NCBI RefSeq assembly: GCF_000341285.1
Contig: NW_005178439.1
Location: 89,349-153,348 of the forward strand
Source of the DNA: Galdieria sulphuraria
Taxonomy: Eukaryota; Rhodophyta; Bangiophyceae; Galdieriales; Galdieriaceae
Direction of reading: 5' to 3'
DNA: 64,000 bases
Shown here: piece after piece, positions 44,152-58,700 of the stretch
Position numbering within the stretch: the stretch's first letter is position 1
Layout: each line of letters begins with the position of its first letter
The notes under the pieces: generated by a model
The model's database searches: none
Seen by the model: the letters and a program-made list of their open reading frames with translations, nothing else
Told to the model about the DNA's origin: nothing
Made by a program: the position numbers and the translations under genes

Positions 44152-47100
44152 TATCCAAAGACTGATACAACTCGAAACTTTCAACAACGAATGACCTAAA
44201 CACAAATTGTAAATTGGACAAATTGATAATGTTTTTCAAGAGTTTCCAGGGCGGCTATACAGTTACTTTGGATATCGTTAAGTTGGTTTATGACACTTTA
44301 GCCACTTCAAACCTATCGAGGGATTAAAGTTATAAAAATGAAATTTCGGAATTTAAACCTCTCTTTGAACATATTTCAAGCTTTGAATTGTTTCTATTGT
44401 AACAGTCCCACCTTTTCCTTTGAGACGTTGAGCTCCACTTGGCTTGTATTGTCTTTTTGGATTGTCCAATATTGAATACCTCTGTTACTTTTATATACTC
44501 CATTCAAGAGATATCGTTGTTTAAACTCTGGTATTCCTTGGAAATTCGCTGTTTGTCTTTTCGAGGAGATAACCAAGGCAATGGATTCCAAATAACTCAA
44601 GGTCGTGAACCTTTCATCTCTCTCGTAAATCAGCAGATTTTTATTGAGTGTCGTTTTAGAATATTTTTCGTGCATATCTGCAGTCAGAATCTTGGTCCTT
44701 TAGGCTCTTGTCGATATCAGCCCTTGGGTTCACATTGTCAAGATAGTTTGTAAGAACCTTAACTAGATTCTTAGTCGAATCCTATTCCTTTTATTTTTCG
44801 GCACTTTAGTTATGTCCGTTTTCATTTAGGAAGATACTCTTTTTAAAGAGACGAATTGTAGGTTTGTGATCAGATTTGGAACATAAAAGACATTTCTCAG
44901 AATAGCATGCAGAAGAAATCCAGGGACTACTTCTACCCATCTGTCATAGTTGTCTTCATAGATTGGCACCTTTAACAGGGTCATATTATTAGATAATTAG
45001 GACGCTCGTTAATAAGTTGACGAAGCGTTTAAAGAAGATTCTGACCAGAGATAGATTGCTCCTTGCTATGATTGATCTTCCTAGACATTGTTGTTTTGAT
45101 ACACCTTGTAGATAGGTATTTATATAGTTTGTCTCAATGTCTCATATCTATTCCCTTATGGATGATCGTTAATTCATTTATCACGAATTCTACCAAAAGA
45201 AAAATTTCAATAGTCATCTTACCCAGTCGTTTTGTTGTATCGTTTTACATAAATGATAAAAGTATCTACTGAAAAAGCAAGGTGATGCTGACTATAGGAG
45301 TATTTTAGCTGTTAAAGAGACATTTCCAAAAAATGGACAAATAACAAAAAGTTTAAAAAGTGTACAAACTTTCGGTTTATAAGAGTACCAAAAATCAGTA
45401 AAGTCTCTATGCCCAAAAAAAACTATTATAACAGAAAGGAGTTTACATTTCAGTGTTTCTCATCATAGCAGAAACATCTGAGCAATCCTTTTACAATTCT
45501 TTTTATAGATGATTTTAAAACATTCCCATTTAGCAAACTCTTGCAAAAAAAGATAACATTGCTAAAGCAAGATTGCAATCGTACACATAGCGTTGTTCAA
45601 ATCGGCAGAAAGTCTCATTCTTTTCAATACTGTATAACTAGGTAAGATTGCCGATGGAAATTTACCTTGTTATGATGACAAGTGGTGGGTTCTTCGAATG
45701 GATAATTATAAAACAAAAAATTAGGAAACAATGGAACTTAAGCTCTTGTAGTAGAAAGACTGCTCTGCTTCTTCTTCTTTTTTTGGAAACTAGAAACATA
45801 AATGATCCAACAGTGCTATTAACGAATACTCTTACAACTTTTCACTGTTGACTTTCATTCGAAGAGAACTATAGGGTTGAATCTGGAAAGGGACGATCTT
45901 TGCAACTTTCAATCTTTCAGCAACCGTTTGAGATACTCTCTCTATGAGCTCCTTGACTTTAACAGTACTCTAAACTTTACCCCGTAAATTGTATCCCTAT
46001 TTGTATGTTTTCTAATACTCAATGACTCGATATAATCCTTGGCACTTGTGTGTAGACCCAGTCAATGAATGGCAAAGTTTGAGGTTATAACTTTTTGTGT
46101 TTGTTAACTATCCAAATATTGCATATATCAAAATATACCGGAGTAGCCATAGTAAAAACTCAACCTAACATTCCCTGAAGAGAGTAGTAGTCACAAGAAA
46201 GTTTCTGGATGACTCAAAGTCAGGGACGTTTGAGTGTAGAGCCAATGACTCAAAATGAAGCATTCCTATGTGGACAACATACTGCAATGGAATTATACAA
46301 TATCTTGCAACAATGTCAATGTGATAAGAATACATAACTAACTACCTATTTGAATATGTGATAGTAATCTTTTGCAACAATACTATCTGCCAGGGCATTC
46401 CACATCTCAGCAAAGTTCCTACCAAACAACATTTTCCAGGTACTAGAAACATACCTTTTGTCTAAATCATTGCGAAAGATAACTGTTTGAAAACGATTGA
46501 TGGTGCAGAATCTACAAAAACTTTTCAATCTGACTACATTTCTGTCTCCTTTACTATTTGTCAAATAACCACTCCTCTAAAGGATTCAACGTATTACAAA
46601 CTTACAATTCCAAACAAAAGATTCTACTAAAATATTTCTTATTCTGTTAATATGAAAACCAAGCAGCTTTCGATCGATTCAACCAAGTTCCATCACCATT
46701 ACATCTTTGAAGTTTGCACAACAATCTACAACCTTTTGTCCGCCAACTTGTGGCTCTATCAAACCTAATCTAGTTGAAGACTCATTCTACCTTTCAGAAA
46801 GGTAAAGTTTATGCTTGGTTATGGAAACCTGGGTGCTCACCCAATCACATCGGGTCTCTGGCTGATGAAGGTTTGTTTTAGAACCTTCACAGTTTCCAAA
46901 GTTGAGAAGTAAGATACCATAGTTTAAGCCTTGCATTTTATTTTGAATAAAAAGTTTTTTGTTGTATAACTTTCCATTGCTCAAATTGAGTCATTATCAA
47001 CGTGTCTCAAGCTTCCATAGCGATCTATTTTGGTAACAAACTGATCCAACAGCCTTTTGAAGTCATCCATTGTGAGACTATGCTGAAAAATCGAAACATT

Positions 47101-47581
47101 TCAGAAACGTTTCAATGTCAACAAATATTCCATTCATACGTAGAAGAGAAGAAAGAATGTGAGATTCTAAAACAATTGGAGCAAAGACAAAGCGCTTTCT
47201 GGTGTCATATAGAGTTTTCTGTTTCTCCAATACGGACTTTTTCATGACTTGAGAGCCTTCCCCAACAAAGTTTTCTACAATTGCTTCAAAATAGCCAATC
47301 TATTGTCATAGACACCAAAAATGACTCAACTTATTGAATACAATTGTCGTATATTTAGTATTGATAATATTCAGAATGTATTATGCAATTACATAGCCAT
47401 GTAAAATGGCTAGATAAGAATGAACTACTGTGAACCAGCCCTGTCAGCCAGCTAATAAACTCTTTTCGGAAAAGAATGTATGGTCTCCAAAGAGGCAAAA
47501 AAGTAAGATGTAACCAAGTTTCAAACATACAAAAAATAGTTTATTTGCTCTTCAAAACAAAGAAAAGGACTGAGTTAGAAT
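44152..47581. other. Gene-poor subtelomeric stretch with a few short open frames
   Basis: The 3.4 kb between the two NTPase-nuclease copies hold no recognisable gene. Short frames with somewhat protein-like composition are 44394-44675 on the minus strand (LNKNLLIYERDERFTTLSYL), 46346-46564 on the minus strand (TWKMLFGRNFAEMWNALADS) and 47002-47247 on the plus strand (IHCETMLKNRNISETFQCQQ, no ATG at its start). They may be relics. No RNA gene or long repeat was seen. Confidence 0.4.
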
Positions 47582-49704
47582 CTATTGCCAACTTAAGAAA
47601 CTGTTACGGATTCTATCAAGTAAATCTAATCCAAAATCCCAAAAAGTAGGATTATGAGAAACACCAAACGCTCTTTCAAGTCCATTCAAAATTTCGTCGT
47701 CAATCAGCATTTCGACATCTCTTTCACAAAGAATAACAAGTTCACAATTATCAGGTACTTTGAAAAAATCATCTCCAATAAACATTCCACTGGAGTAACA
47801 ACGACTCTGATTACCCAACTCATTAGAAACATTCAATGATAACTTTGTACTAACGATAATAAGCATACAATGATGAGAATCCATTGCACTGGATAAGACT
47901 TGATCATAAACAGGATCTAAAAATTTCTTGGCTTCATCTATAATATCTGACCAGCCAATTCCTTCCGACTTCCAACGTCCTTTACAAGCAACTCCAACAG
48001 TAAGAACTTTGGGTTCCACAGGAGATTGTAATTTGAATATAATATCAGGACTATGAGAAGTAGCGTCCAAAGGAATGTAAACAGTCTCTAAATAAAGTGT
48101 CTCTCGAATAATCTTATTCCATTCAGTACTGGCAAAAGTTCTTCGACTCTTGTTCGATTCATTTCTTGTTTCTCTAGAACTAACAACAGACTTCATATAG
48201 TGAATAGGTGATATTGTACTGATTGGAAGTTTCATTTGTTTCCATATCGGAGACAACTGACACAACAATTCCCTCAACTCATTTCGATTCTTTGAAGACA
48301 ACATCAAAACTAGTCGTAAAGCAACAATTCCTTCAAATACACGACACTTTGAATAAAAGAAACAATCTACTGGTTCGACATCAAGTGATCCAAGAAGTAT
48401 CTTTTCCAAAGAAGAGATGGAAGGGTCCCTCTTGAAGATTACAACAAATACTTTCGGAATTAGGACTTGAAAAGTATTCTCGTCAATAGGATATCGATAT
48501 AATCCCATTTCAGTGACTGCATCATATAAAAAGGACTCCGAGGTCAATCTATCATCTACTTGAAACGGTATACGATAAAGAGCCATCATCAAAAGTAAAT
48601 CAAAAACACTTCTTCTATCTTCGTCCAAATTCAATATTCGTTCCACAAATGGTTCAGCACAAATTATTCGGAAATCGTAGTCATTCATACAAGTCAAACA
48701 TTCTTCTTTCGATATGAAAGGCTGATTTCTTGCTACTATATAATTCAAAAGCATATTTACTGCACGAGTCAACAAACCAGGAACTCCACCTGTACATTCC
48801 AACAACGAATCTGCCAATTCATTTACTGAAAATGAAGAACTACATAAGACATTACAAACCGGAACTTGAGTAGGTGTCTCAAGAAGACTCTTTTCAAGGA
48901 ATTCAACGATACTGGAAGCGTCCAAAGGTGATAAAGAAATAAAATGTAGTATAACTCTTGATAGCCAAAAGACACATAATTCTTAATACTTAAACCCTTG
49001 CTTTTCCCAACAACAATAAAAAACAAGTCGGGTTCTTCGCACAATTGACTAATGATACCGAAAAAGTCATTGTAAGGTCGAACTACACCGTCATCGGTCC
49101 TCCCCAAATGAAACAAAGTCGAGACTTGCGTCAAAGACACCAACTTCATCAAATGCCAACAAAAGACATTGATCAGAAGGAATGCCCAAAATCTTCCGTA
49201 GCTCTGGAACTAGAAAGCTTGGATAGGGAGGAATGTGTCTGAAGGCTTCATCAGGCTTCATAAACGGTAGACCCATCTGATAACAAGCAGACCGGTACAA
49301 CAAATAGTAGACTGCCCACTCAAGGTTGCGTTATTACGGCGACGGGGACTGTGGACTCCAACTCCTTCAAAAACAGCAAAAAAGCAACGAAGCCCTCTTC
49401 AAAAACTCCAAAAAGCTAAGCTTCAAAGGGTCTGAAGCAAACGTCGACAGAGAAAATTCACCAAACCTTTGCACAAAGCTCCAAGAAAGGTTCGGGCAAA
49501 GGTCGTTTTGCCCGAGCCAAAAAGATGGGGGGCAAATGGTATCGTCAAGCGATAGTCGCAACTACTCGTTACACCCCTGAGTTGTTCTCTGTTGCTATGA
49601 AGATCATACAGTTCTTCTGTCACTCGAAAAACATCTCTTTCACGATCTACCACAACAGACTTAAACTTGACAAAAGCTTCCCACTTTTCATCCAAACTCG
49701 CCAT
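47582..49704 (-). pseudogene. Frameshifted relative of the P-loop NTPase/nuclease gene
   Basis: The same domain order as in the gene ending at 41665 is found, but scattered over frames. The first ATG (49704) leads to a Walker A segment APHLFGSGKTTFARTFLG, equivalent to APHIYGAGKTFLGQNFL in the other copy. A second frame (49303-49091) has Walker B LLLAFDEVG; a third (near 49100-48980) has NDFFGIISQLCEEPDLFFIV VGKS; the last (to 47582) is 447 residues and holds CTGGVPGLL, a FFYSKCRVFEGIV helix with the expected E, and HSPDIIF...VGVACKG for the D and K of the nuclease. At least three shifts separate these pieces and I found no phase-compatible introns, so decay is the likelier reading. The intact 447-residue part could still be expressed from an internal ATG. 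Confidence 0.6.
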
Positions 49705-52700
49705 CGCCAAAGAGAAATTAAACAATCTTCTGCTTATTTCGGAGTACAAATATAAATAAACGAATGACTTGTTTGTCGGTCACAACAAAAACAATGGAAA
49801 AAAACAATAAGGATACCAATCCAACTTCTTCTCTGTATCAACTGATGACTATGTCATACCCTTTATGGCTTGGACTGAGATGACCAGAACAATGGAAGAA
49901 CGATCAATATGGCTTTTTCAACTATCGATATTCTTATTCTCGTATGCTAATACAATGGCAACTCTCATAGGGTACAAGAAGGATTAGAAGGAAGCCAATG
50001 TTTATTTCACAAGTTTTTTATGCTCTTTGAGAGTATAAAGCTATTAAACATGGCCCATTCTCAAATAGATAAGAAAGTTTCTTTCAGAATTTTCGAGAAT
50101 AGTCAAGAGAGTTCCAAGCAATATAGATTGTTCATGAAGAATTTGTTCCATAGACGTCTCTCTCTAGATTAACTGTATTTTATAGAACAGTTTTTACGTC
50201 ACTTTTGCTTCATTTCGAAACACGGAACTAGAGTATGAACCAAGTCATTCTCTTCTACAGTCTATTCAAAAGCTCCAATTGAAATATTATTATTTAGTAG
50301 AAATGCAGAAACCCGCAAGCACAACACTCCTTTATTCTCAGCAATCACCAAATTCCTTTCTTACGATATCATGAAACTAGCAGCTTATCACTAAAGCTAC
50401 AAAAGTTGATGATAGCAAAAGACAAAACCAAAACAAATGTGCAAAGAAGGATCCAAAATATCGCGTGGTTTTATCAAATCTCAGAAACAACATTGACTCA
50501 CACAAGTGTATCATCAATACTCAATTTCTGTAAGAGTCAATAACTCCTGTTTCTTTCTCCTCTGAAAATAGTGGCATTTGATATTGTGGATTCTGTTAAG
50601 AGGAGAAAAGATATTTTCAAGAAAAATTCAATTCAATCGAATTGAGTCTATTCTAGCGACTCTCTTCTCGTATCTTGTCATTGCATATCATTTGAATCAT
50701 AGTTGAATTCTTTCTCCTCAATAGTCGACTATACAGTTGAAGAGTTTTTGAAGGTAAACATGACTGTTTAGGTTTAAAGGCTTTTGTTGCATCCTCTTGT
50801 ACGATAAACTTTGTAAAAACCACAACTTTTAAAGATATACAAGAAAGCAAACTATAAAAAGTACAAAGCTGCTTTAAAACGAGATAACTCCAAGAGGGCT
50901 ATTATCTCTTCCAATATAAAAAAAGGTAAAACTTTTAAAAGCTCTGCAAATTCAAAGAACGATTTGTTCAGCTGCAGTTGAGTCCTACTATTTTTCTTCC
51001 ATTCTCAACCATCAGCTCGTTGAATAAGTGAGTCACTATACAAAAGTTCCTTGCGTTAGGCACTTGGAAGAAGACTCTTGCGAAATATAACCTGATGGGT
51101 ACACTAGTAGAGGCTTCCTTTTGGACATTGGTAACGAGAATCAAAGACAACCCAACGTTTCGTTTAAAAAACGGGTCTATCAATAGAAGAAATGTTCATT
51201 TCTACTAGGGACAAGTCAAACTTGAAAAAGAAGAGAAACGCCTTTTTATCCAAGTTGCTCTACAGAGAATAAAAATGTCGTCAACTCGCAAACAATATTC
51301 AGCAGAATAAGATAACACAAGTTATCTGATTCTTTTGCAGAGTCAAAATCTTAAATGATATTTTGGTTGTTATCCAAACCGGTAAAGGTCTTGTTCTTTT
51401 AAATATACTGGATCAATTTCGTCTATTAGTAAAGAAAAGAATATAAACGTAGAAATAATGGAAAAATAAGAATCTTTCATTCTCTTCTTGGCAAAGTAAT
51501 AAAGAAAGGTGAATCTTGAAACATATGTGCAAGGAGAACCAAAAGCATCACCACTTTTACTGTTGTTATACCAGTCAAAACTCTCTACAAGTTCTTTATG
51601 AAGAGAACAAAGCGAGACCCTTGTAACTTTTGAGGCTCGATCCTCCTTATCGTAAGTAGTTTGTGTACGTATTTGTGTATAGACAAAAGTATTCCCAACC
51701 TTTGAACAGTTTTTTATTATAGCCCTGTCCTCTGTATACTTTCCAATTCTAGAGTTGAATATACGATTTATTATTCTTTATAACTCGTAATCGAACAAAG
51801 ATTGTTCCTTGAGCGTAATTTGCATAAAAGGAAAGGTTCTATCTCTCACAATGCAAGCCAAACAGAGTAAATGTCAGTGAAATTGGAAAATGACCATTTT
51901 ACATCTTTAAGGAGTTTTCCTTAATTTTGAGTGACCAACAAAGAAAGGTTCTCAGATCGAGAACGAGTCAAAAGCTGGTTGTAGCAAAACCCGTTCTTGA
52001 TTTGTTATCAAAATAGGCTCACAAGTAGTTTGAAATTTACCTTGCAGAGACAAGATTGATCAAACTCAACTCTGTTAAAAGGCTACAGTGTCGCTAGGGA
52101 GTTGAGAGGACCTTTGTTACGACACTGTTCTTCTCGTTTCACAACAATACTGAGATGTGAGATTGATTGTATCTAGCACACTTAGTGTTCCAGAAACTTT
52201 TTACATATCTCCAAGTGGAATATTTTCTTTCATAAAACTCACTAGTCACTCAAAATAATATATCTCCAGTGAAAGGAGACAATACAAAGCGATCCTCCTC
52301 ATAACAATCCAATTAGAAAGGAACACAATGGTTTGATTGTTGGATAAAGGGGAAGGCTCAGTGAGTATTGTCAAGGCTGTGGACCTGGTTCAAGTTTGCT
52401 AATGAAACTTTCCAGACTTTAATTGCTAAAACAAATTCTTCGTTCGTTTTAGGTGGACAAGTGAATTTCTATTATCTACGTTTCCTTTTAAGCCCTGCAA
52501 ATGTTTCTTTTAGAACAATCCATCGATTCCTGAGCTCTGAGTTCCGTGTAGACTGTAGTTTCTTTTTAGTATGTACAAATTTTATCATCTCTTTGGAGTT
52601 TATATACTTTATGCAACAATTCTTGTTATTTCACTTCTGGTCTTGTATGGAAATTTGAGATTAGCGTTGTCGAGAAGAGAACAAAGACAAAGGAGTTTAA

Positions 52701-55700
52701 GCTGTCGTTGAGTGTTGGTACTTTAGTCAATTAGTTGTCTCGCAAGTTCATTCAGATTTAGTTTTTACTGATAACTGTTGCAGAGCAATTTTGTGTATTT
52801 ATTAGCAGTTTACAGTCTAGTCTTGTAGTCGATCGTTGAGAATCAGCCTTGGGTTGATATTTCAAAGATATTCTGCAAGAAAGCAGTTAGACTCTCAGTT
52901 GAGTGTTTTAGTCAGTACAAGAACTATATTCCGTATAGTAGTTTTCTTTGTCTTCTATGTGACTCTTTTCACGATGGAGAAATCGGTCTGTAACTCTGCA
53001 ACAGGCATTTCTCAGGATAGCATAGGAAAGTCTTGAGTCCATCATTGCTTATTTTAATGGTTGTTTGTATTGTTGTGCTTTTAGATCAATTCTCTATTGA
53101 TTCGAGTATATATTTTGAAATATTATTTGCGGATCCTTAGAAAACGACACGCATAAGGTTTGACAGTTTTTGAAAACGAAAGCTGAATAAACTTATTTTT
53201 TGAAAGCACGGAAAAAGTTTTCAGTTCAAAATATACTCACCTGTTTGGGAACCACTAAAAAAAAAACAAGCAAAAGAGCACTGTTGAAAGTCATGGTTAA
53301 GTCCACCTGATAAAATGTTTTGACGATGGCGACTGTAGCTATTAGTCCGTTTTGAGAAACGCCTTTGTTTTATGAATTATTGGGTTTACCGAGGGTGAAA
53401 TATGTCTAAAAGGATATGTGAATAGTAAGAGTGATAAAGTTGGAACTAGTATTGATGGTGTTTCTGAAAGGCATCTATTGCAAATCGTCTTTGGTACTTA
53501 TATAGTTGAAGAGGAGGATAACAGTAGTAGTACGGTGTGAATGGGAAACAAGGCGACTTGTGTATAACAGTATTTGCCTTTTCAAGAGTGCTGCTGATCT
53601 GTTTTTTTCCAACACACTGAAAGTCATGCTGTTGAAAGTAGTGGTAGTTGTAGCTGTCAAAAAGTGAAAAGGAAACACAACATTTTGTGCAAACAGCTTG
53701 CGTTTGGATAGTATACAAAGTAGCTCTAAAAGAAACTCACGAAGGATGGGGAGAACTTCTACAATGTTACACAAGTGCACACATCGATGTCATCGTGTCC
53801 GACTAGAGTTTTTGGTTCGACTCTGAAGATAAAGTCCAACTTTTGATAGACAATTCCTAGAAAGCATACGCAGACGAACAAAGTAGTTTGCACATTGACA
53901 CGAACCTAAAACATTTTTCTATTATCGCAGCAAAATCAAACCACTCGCCACTACTTGAAATTCAACCAGAACAGCAACAACAACAAATATGAGCCCAAGG
54001 CTAGTAAAGTATGGCACAGTCATCAAGTCTACAAAGAGAATGATTCCCGCTTCTATCTTTTACTCTTTTCTTCGTTGTTGGCATGAGCGGAGAATTGCAA
54101 TTGTTTTAGTTACTTGGATTTGTAAAATGACAGCAACGACAACAACAAACAAGAGAAAGTCATAGTGTATTGGTTAGTGGTACAGGAATATTAATAATAG
54201 ATTTTGTCATAAAAGTACGAATTTGACCTATTTTTTACCATAAAGGAAAATTGAATTGTTGACTTTACAAAATAAAAGGGCATTATTTGCACACTTACGA
54301 CTATTCCTGTACCTTGCTGTCGGTAGAACTAAATACGGTTCTGATTTTGAACAACAAATAGGGTATCGAGTTGCTTTAATGGTCGATTTTAGATTTTTCT
54401 TGTACCTGTTTGAGACCAATCTTTATCTTTTGATTCTTGAAACGAACTTATTTGTTATCTCATGATAGTATGATGAAGAACTAGTCGTCATTTCTTTTCC
54501 GAAAACGTCGACGTAAAAACTTTTCAGAAGCTTATTTCATTGGAAATCTCAATCAAATAGAATCTCTTTGTCCCGTGATAGTTGTGTTGCATTTGTAGGG
54601 ATGTGTAACTCCAAGTGATCAATTCGCGACAATCTAGTCTGTTGAATCAATTAATCTTTGACAAGTGAATTTGCAGTATCATGAGAGTGTACAACATACT
54701 GTTTTCTGTGATCTAGAATCTACTACTGATTTATCTTGATATATTGTATTGTTCTTATGTCGAAACTAAACCTTATGACTATTTATGCTTCAGAACAATT
54801 CCATCTTACATCTTCGACCCTAAGACCAGCTTCATATGAAGTAGTCATCTAGCCGATAAGGATAAGATAATATCTCTATCTCGTTTTTTCTCTTCTTTAT
54901 CGGCGTAATTGTAGAATGGTGAAGATCTTGTTTTTTAGAGTTGTAATATGTTCTTACAAGAAAAGGGACGAATATGATAAAAAATAGCATTCAAAGACTG
55001 CAAGATAACGTAAATTCAAAAAAAAGAATCAACTATATTGCAGACAAAGTTCTATACAAACGATCTGCTGGGAATAGAAATTGAACTTGTCCTAGTACGA
55101 CCTACTGATTGTTTTCCCTTATTCATATGAATTGTCATGAAAGACAAAAATTTATGTTTCACATAGCACATTTTTTTCAATGAAAGAATATAGAAAGGTC
55201 AGTTGAAAGAAATTCAAGGAAAAGAAGTAAATGAATGCTTCTCTGGCTTCACGGGGTTAGATATCAGACATATGATGTACAGATTTTGAGGTTGATCCTC
55301 ACAAAAAGCAGAATCAGTTCTGTGCTTTTTACACAAGTAGCAGCAGAACATAAATTGATAGTCATGTTCTAATTTCAGGATCTTTTTGTATATCCTTTGA
55401 TTCTTGAACCTTTTTACAACCTTTGGTGGTTTTCATCCACCTCTTAATCTTGGACTATTACCACAATTGATTCAAGTGATAAATGACAATGTATTTATGC
55501 CATATCAATACCTTGTTTCTATTGATGTGTTGAATTTGAATCTTATTTTAGTGTGATATCCGAAACAATTCTGGTTATAGCTGTATTGAAGTAAGCAGTA
55601 ATCATTTGCTTTAGAGTACTACTCTGAATCTTACCACTTCTAGTTAAATCTCAACGGGATATGGCACAATTATTCTAGTAGATACGTAAGAAAAGGTTTA

Positions 55701-58700
55701 TTTGGTTTCTTCCTTCTCAACGTATCTAGAAACTGGTTACTGTTTTATATTACTTGAATTGTATACTGAATTCAATGATTTACTGTTCAATGGAAAGAAA
55801 GTAAGATGCCTCTTGGTATTGCTCATTTAAAATGACTTTTTGTGTAAGAATTGGTTATTGGTTGATTACTAGTCGAATATCTCATCAAGATGAAATTCTG
55901 TTTCATAAGTGAAATGTCCTCTATGGTTGATTCAACTTTTGAATTCCTAGAGATCATACTGAATTTATCGAACTCGTTTAGTCCGTATCCCGGGAAAAAC
56001 GATATGCCATATAGTATTAATAGTAGTAGTATTACTAAGGATACCGAGGCTTAGCTAAATAAATACTTGGTTTGAAAAGAACATAGTAGTAGCAGAGTGT
56101 CCAATTAGTCCTCCCAAACATTTGCACTTTATTTGCGATACTAGTTACGATTTTTCGATCATTTCATCCTAGAAAGCTTCACGAATCGACTCAAGCGATG
56201 AATCGCATTATACCTTTGCAGCGCCACGAATCTGTTACTACTAGTTTATATATTTTGATATTAACTGGTTGTTTATTTAGATATATTTGTTGCACTGTAT
56301 TTGATTCAAATGATAACTACTTGTTTTAAAGTACCTTTAGTTATATCATTTCGTTCCAACCAAGCATCACTGGGTAAGCTATAGTCACTTCGCAGACAAG
56401 AATCTAATATCAGATTTCAATCTTTTTTCAAGATTTACATTTTAATGCGTTGATCGTTAGAAACGTTCAAAGTTGACTAGTGAAATACAGCCCTAGTAAT
56501 GAATGGAGTCAATGTGTTAGACAAGATAACGGCACAACTCGATGCACAAAAAGTTGAATCAACGTTTCCATTCAAAATCAATTGTTTGATAGGAAGACTA
56601 ATATACGTTGTTATTTTTTAGGGGTATCTAAAAGAGAGTTGGTTGAATTGTCATTAAGTGGACATTGGGTTATCCAATAGAACTTCTGCTAGATAGTGTT
56701 TGTATAAGATGGCTACTTTAAGGTAGAATTGATACTTTATTGACTACTAGTTGTCGAGTGGATAAAAACTTTGTACCTTTGCACTTGAAATCTTGCTGTT
56801 GTATGTACAGAGTCTTTATATCCGAAGCAGTGTCTTATGTGGTCTTTAGGCACCCTATATGCTTGATTCAGCGTCGAATTGTCCAAGATTATCTTGAATT
56901 GTCTAAAATAATCTAGTCCTTAACCTAAAAGGATGATTTACAGACTATTATTTGGATCACTTAGAATCAAGTCGAAGATGAATTCATTCGAGAATCACTA
57001 GGTGAGAATCCGAATTGTAGCAAAGCATCAATCTTTCCTTGATTTTTGTATGCTGTTTGCAATATTAGGGTAAGCCGTTGTCCATAATTCAGTTAAGGTA
57101 CATTTGTGGATTGACTTTCATATAGAATGACAATGTATTTCTAGAATATTGAGAACATGTTACTATGGATGGGCATAAATCAATCAGCATCCACTATTCT
57201 TGTATCTGTACGGAATTCAATTAGACTTTGTTTGAATCCAATTGTTCCTATCAATATTGGTGGAACACGTTCTCCTTTTACTGCCTTGGCACCAAGCTCA
57301 ACTTGCGTCATAGAATCATCACTTTGTGGATAAAGATACTATGTTAAAAGTCTATTGCTTGTTTCTATTGACTGGTCGGAGAGTAGTCATCATCTTGTTA
57401 TCTTATCTTTTCAAGAAAGTCGGAATAATTACATAAAAACTAAAAACTGAACTTTAATTGAAATAAAGTATCACAGCGATAAACTATACTATTCATATAC
57501 TACAGAATCACCTGATTTAGAAGAAGACTCAACTAGATTGCAGACGATTGGTCACAAAGGAGCTGCAAAAAGAAGCAAAGTAACCTTGCTGATACAAGCT
57601 ATTGAATCTCTTTGTCATGTTGAAATGTTGTATATAGTACAAGATGAAGAAAATGATTCCTTTCATTTCAACTTTTATACAACTCGCTAAACAAAAAAAT
57701 ACAACAATTTGCTTTGAAAGAAAATATATGATGAAAGATATAAAGTGAAAAAAGAAAAAAATGGCTTCCTAGTTTAATAGACTACAGAGATAGTGTTATG
57801 AGCCAAAAGTCTTGACTTTGATTCTCTCTAGAAACATCGACGATACTCTTGTCGTCATTAATAGAAAAAGTATTCCCTAGTAGTATCTCATACTGGTAAT
57901 AGTAGAGCGTTTATGGCATTTTGTTTTGTTTATCCATTCTACTGATATGCATGACCTGTATTTGAACACCATAAGATAAAAAGTAGGCTGTTGAAACAAT
58001 ATGTTTAATGTTTGTGTATTTCATGGCATCCCTAATCGTTATAAATTGTCCAAAGCTTCAAAGACCTGATTACTGTAGGCATTCTTTATCCTTTTCACAC
58101 TCACCTTATTCTTCTTCTTCCCTTTTTTTATATCTAAAATGAATATCATACAATCCTCACTGATAGAATACAATCAAATTTCTATTCGAAAAGGTAAAGT
58201 TTAGAATAAAGCAAGGAATACACAATCTTACTTGCAGAATCATTATTTGCATCTCTGTAGATATTATTCTCTATATAGCTGTAACTTTCTTTACTAGTTT
58301 GGAAAGTGTAGACAACAACATTCATAGAAAGAACAATATCAAGTTTATGATTCAACTCGATCTCGACACTAGTATTCCATGAAGAAGGATATCACTCATC
58401 ATAATACTCGACGAATGGTTTTAGATTCGAACTAATCAATCTAATCTCAATCGAACAACTAAACCGGACCACAAAGAAGCTTGCATATATTTACATTCCA
58501 TTGCAAAAATCATTGAGGTCTTGGTACAAACTGGCAGAAATGATCACAAAAGCAGAATTTACTATCTGATTTGCACATTTGACGACAACAATAACAGCAA
58601 CTCTTACAAGAAATAGGACAACACTTCTCACTACACCACTATTCTCGAAGAGTCATAAACATACCATTTCTTCTATAGTTCGTCATTTATTTAGAATTGT

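Noticed and set aside
53446-53780. Two overlapping minus-strand frames of 90-101 codons
   Set aside because: Both frames are open in the same place, the composition is Tyr/Phe/His-rich, and no motif or splice context supports coding.
53800-53850. GGTTCGACTC resembling a tRNA B box
   Set aside because: No matching A box or acceptor stem could be paired around it by eye.
54800-58000. Possible retroelement in the long gene-poor region
   Set aside because: No reverse transcriptase, integrase or transposase motif and no paired terminal repeats were visible; only weak scattered similarity between short A+T-rich phrases.
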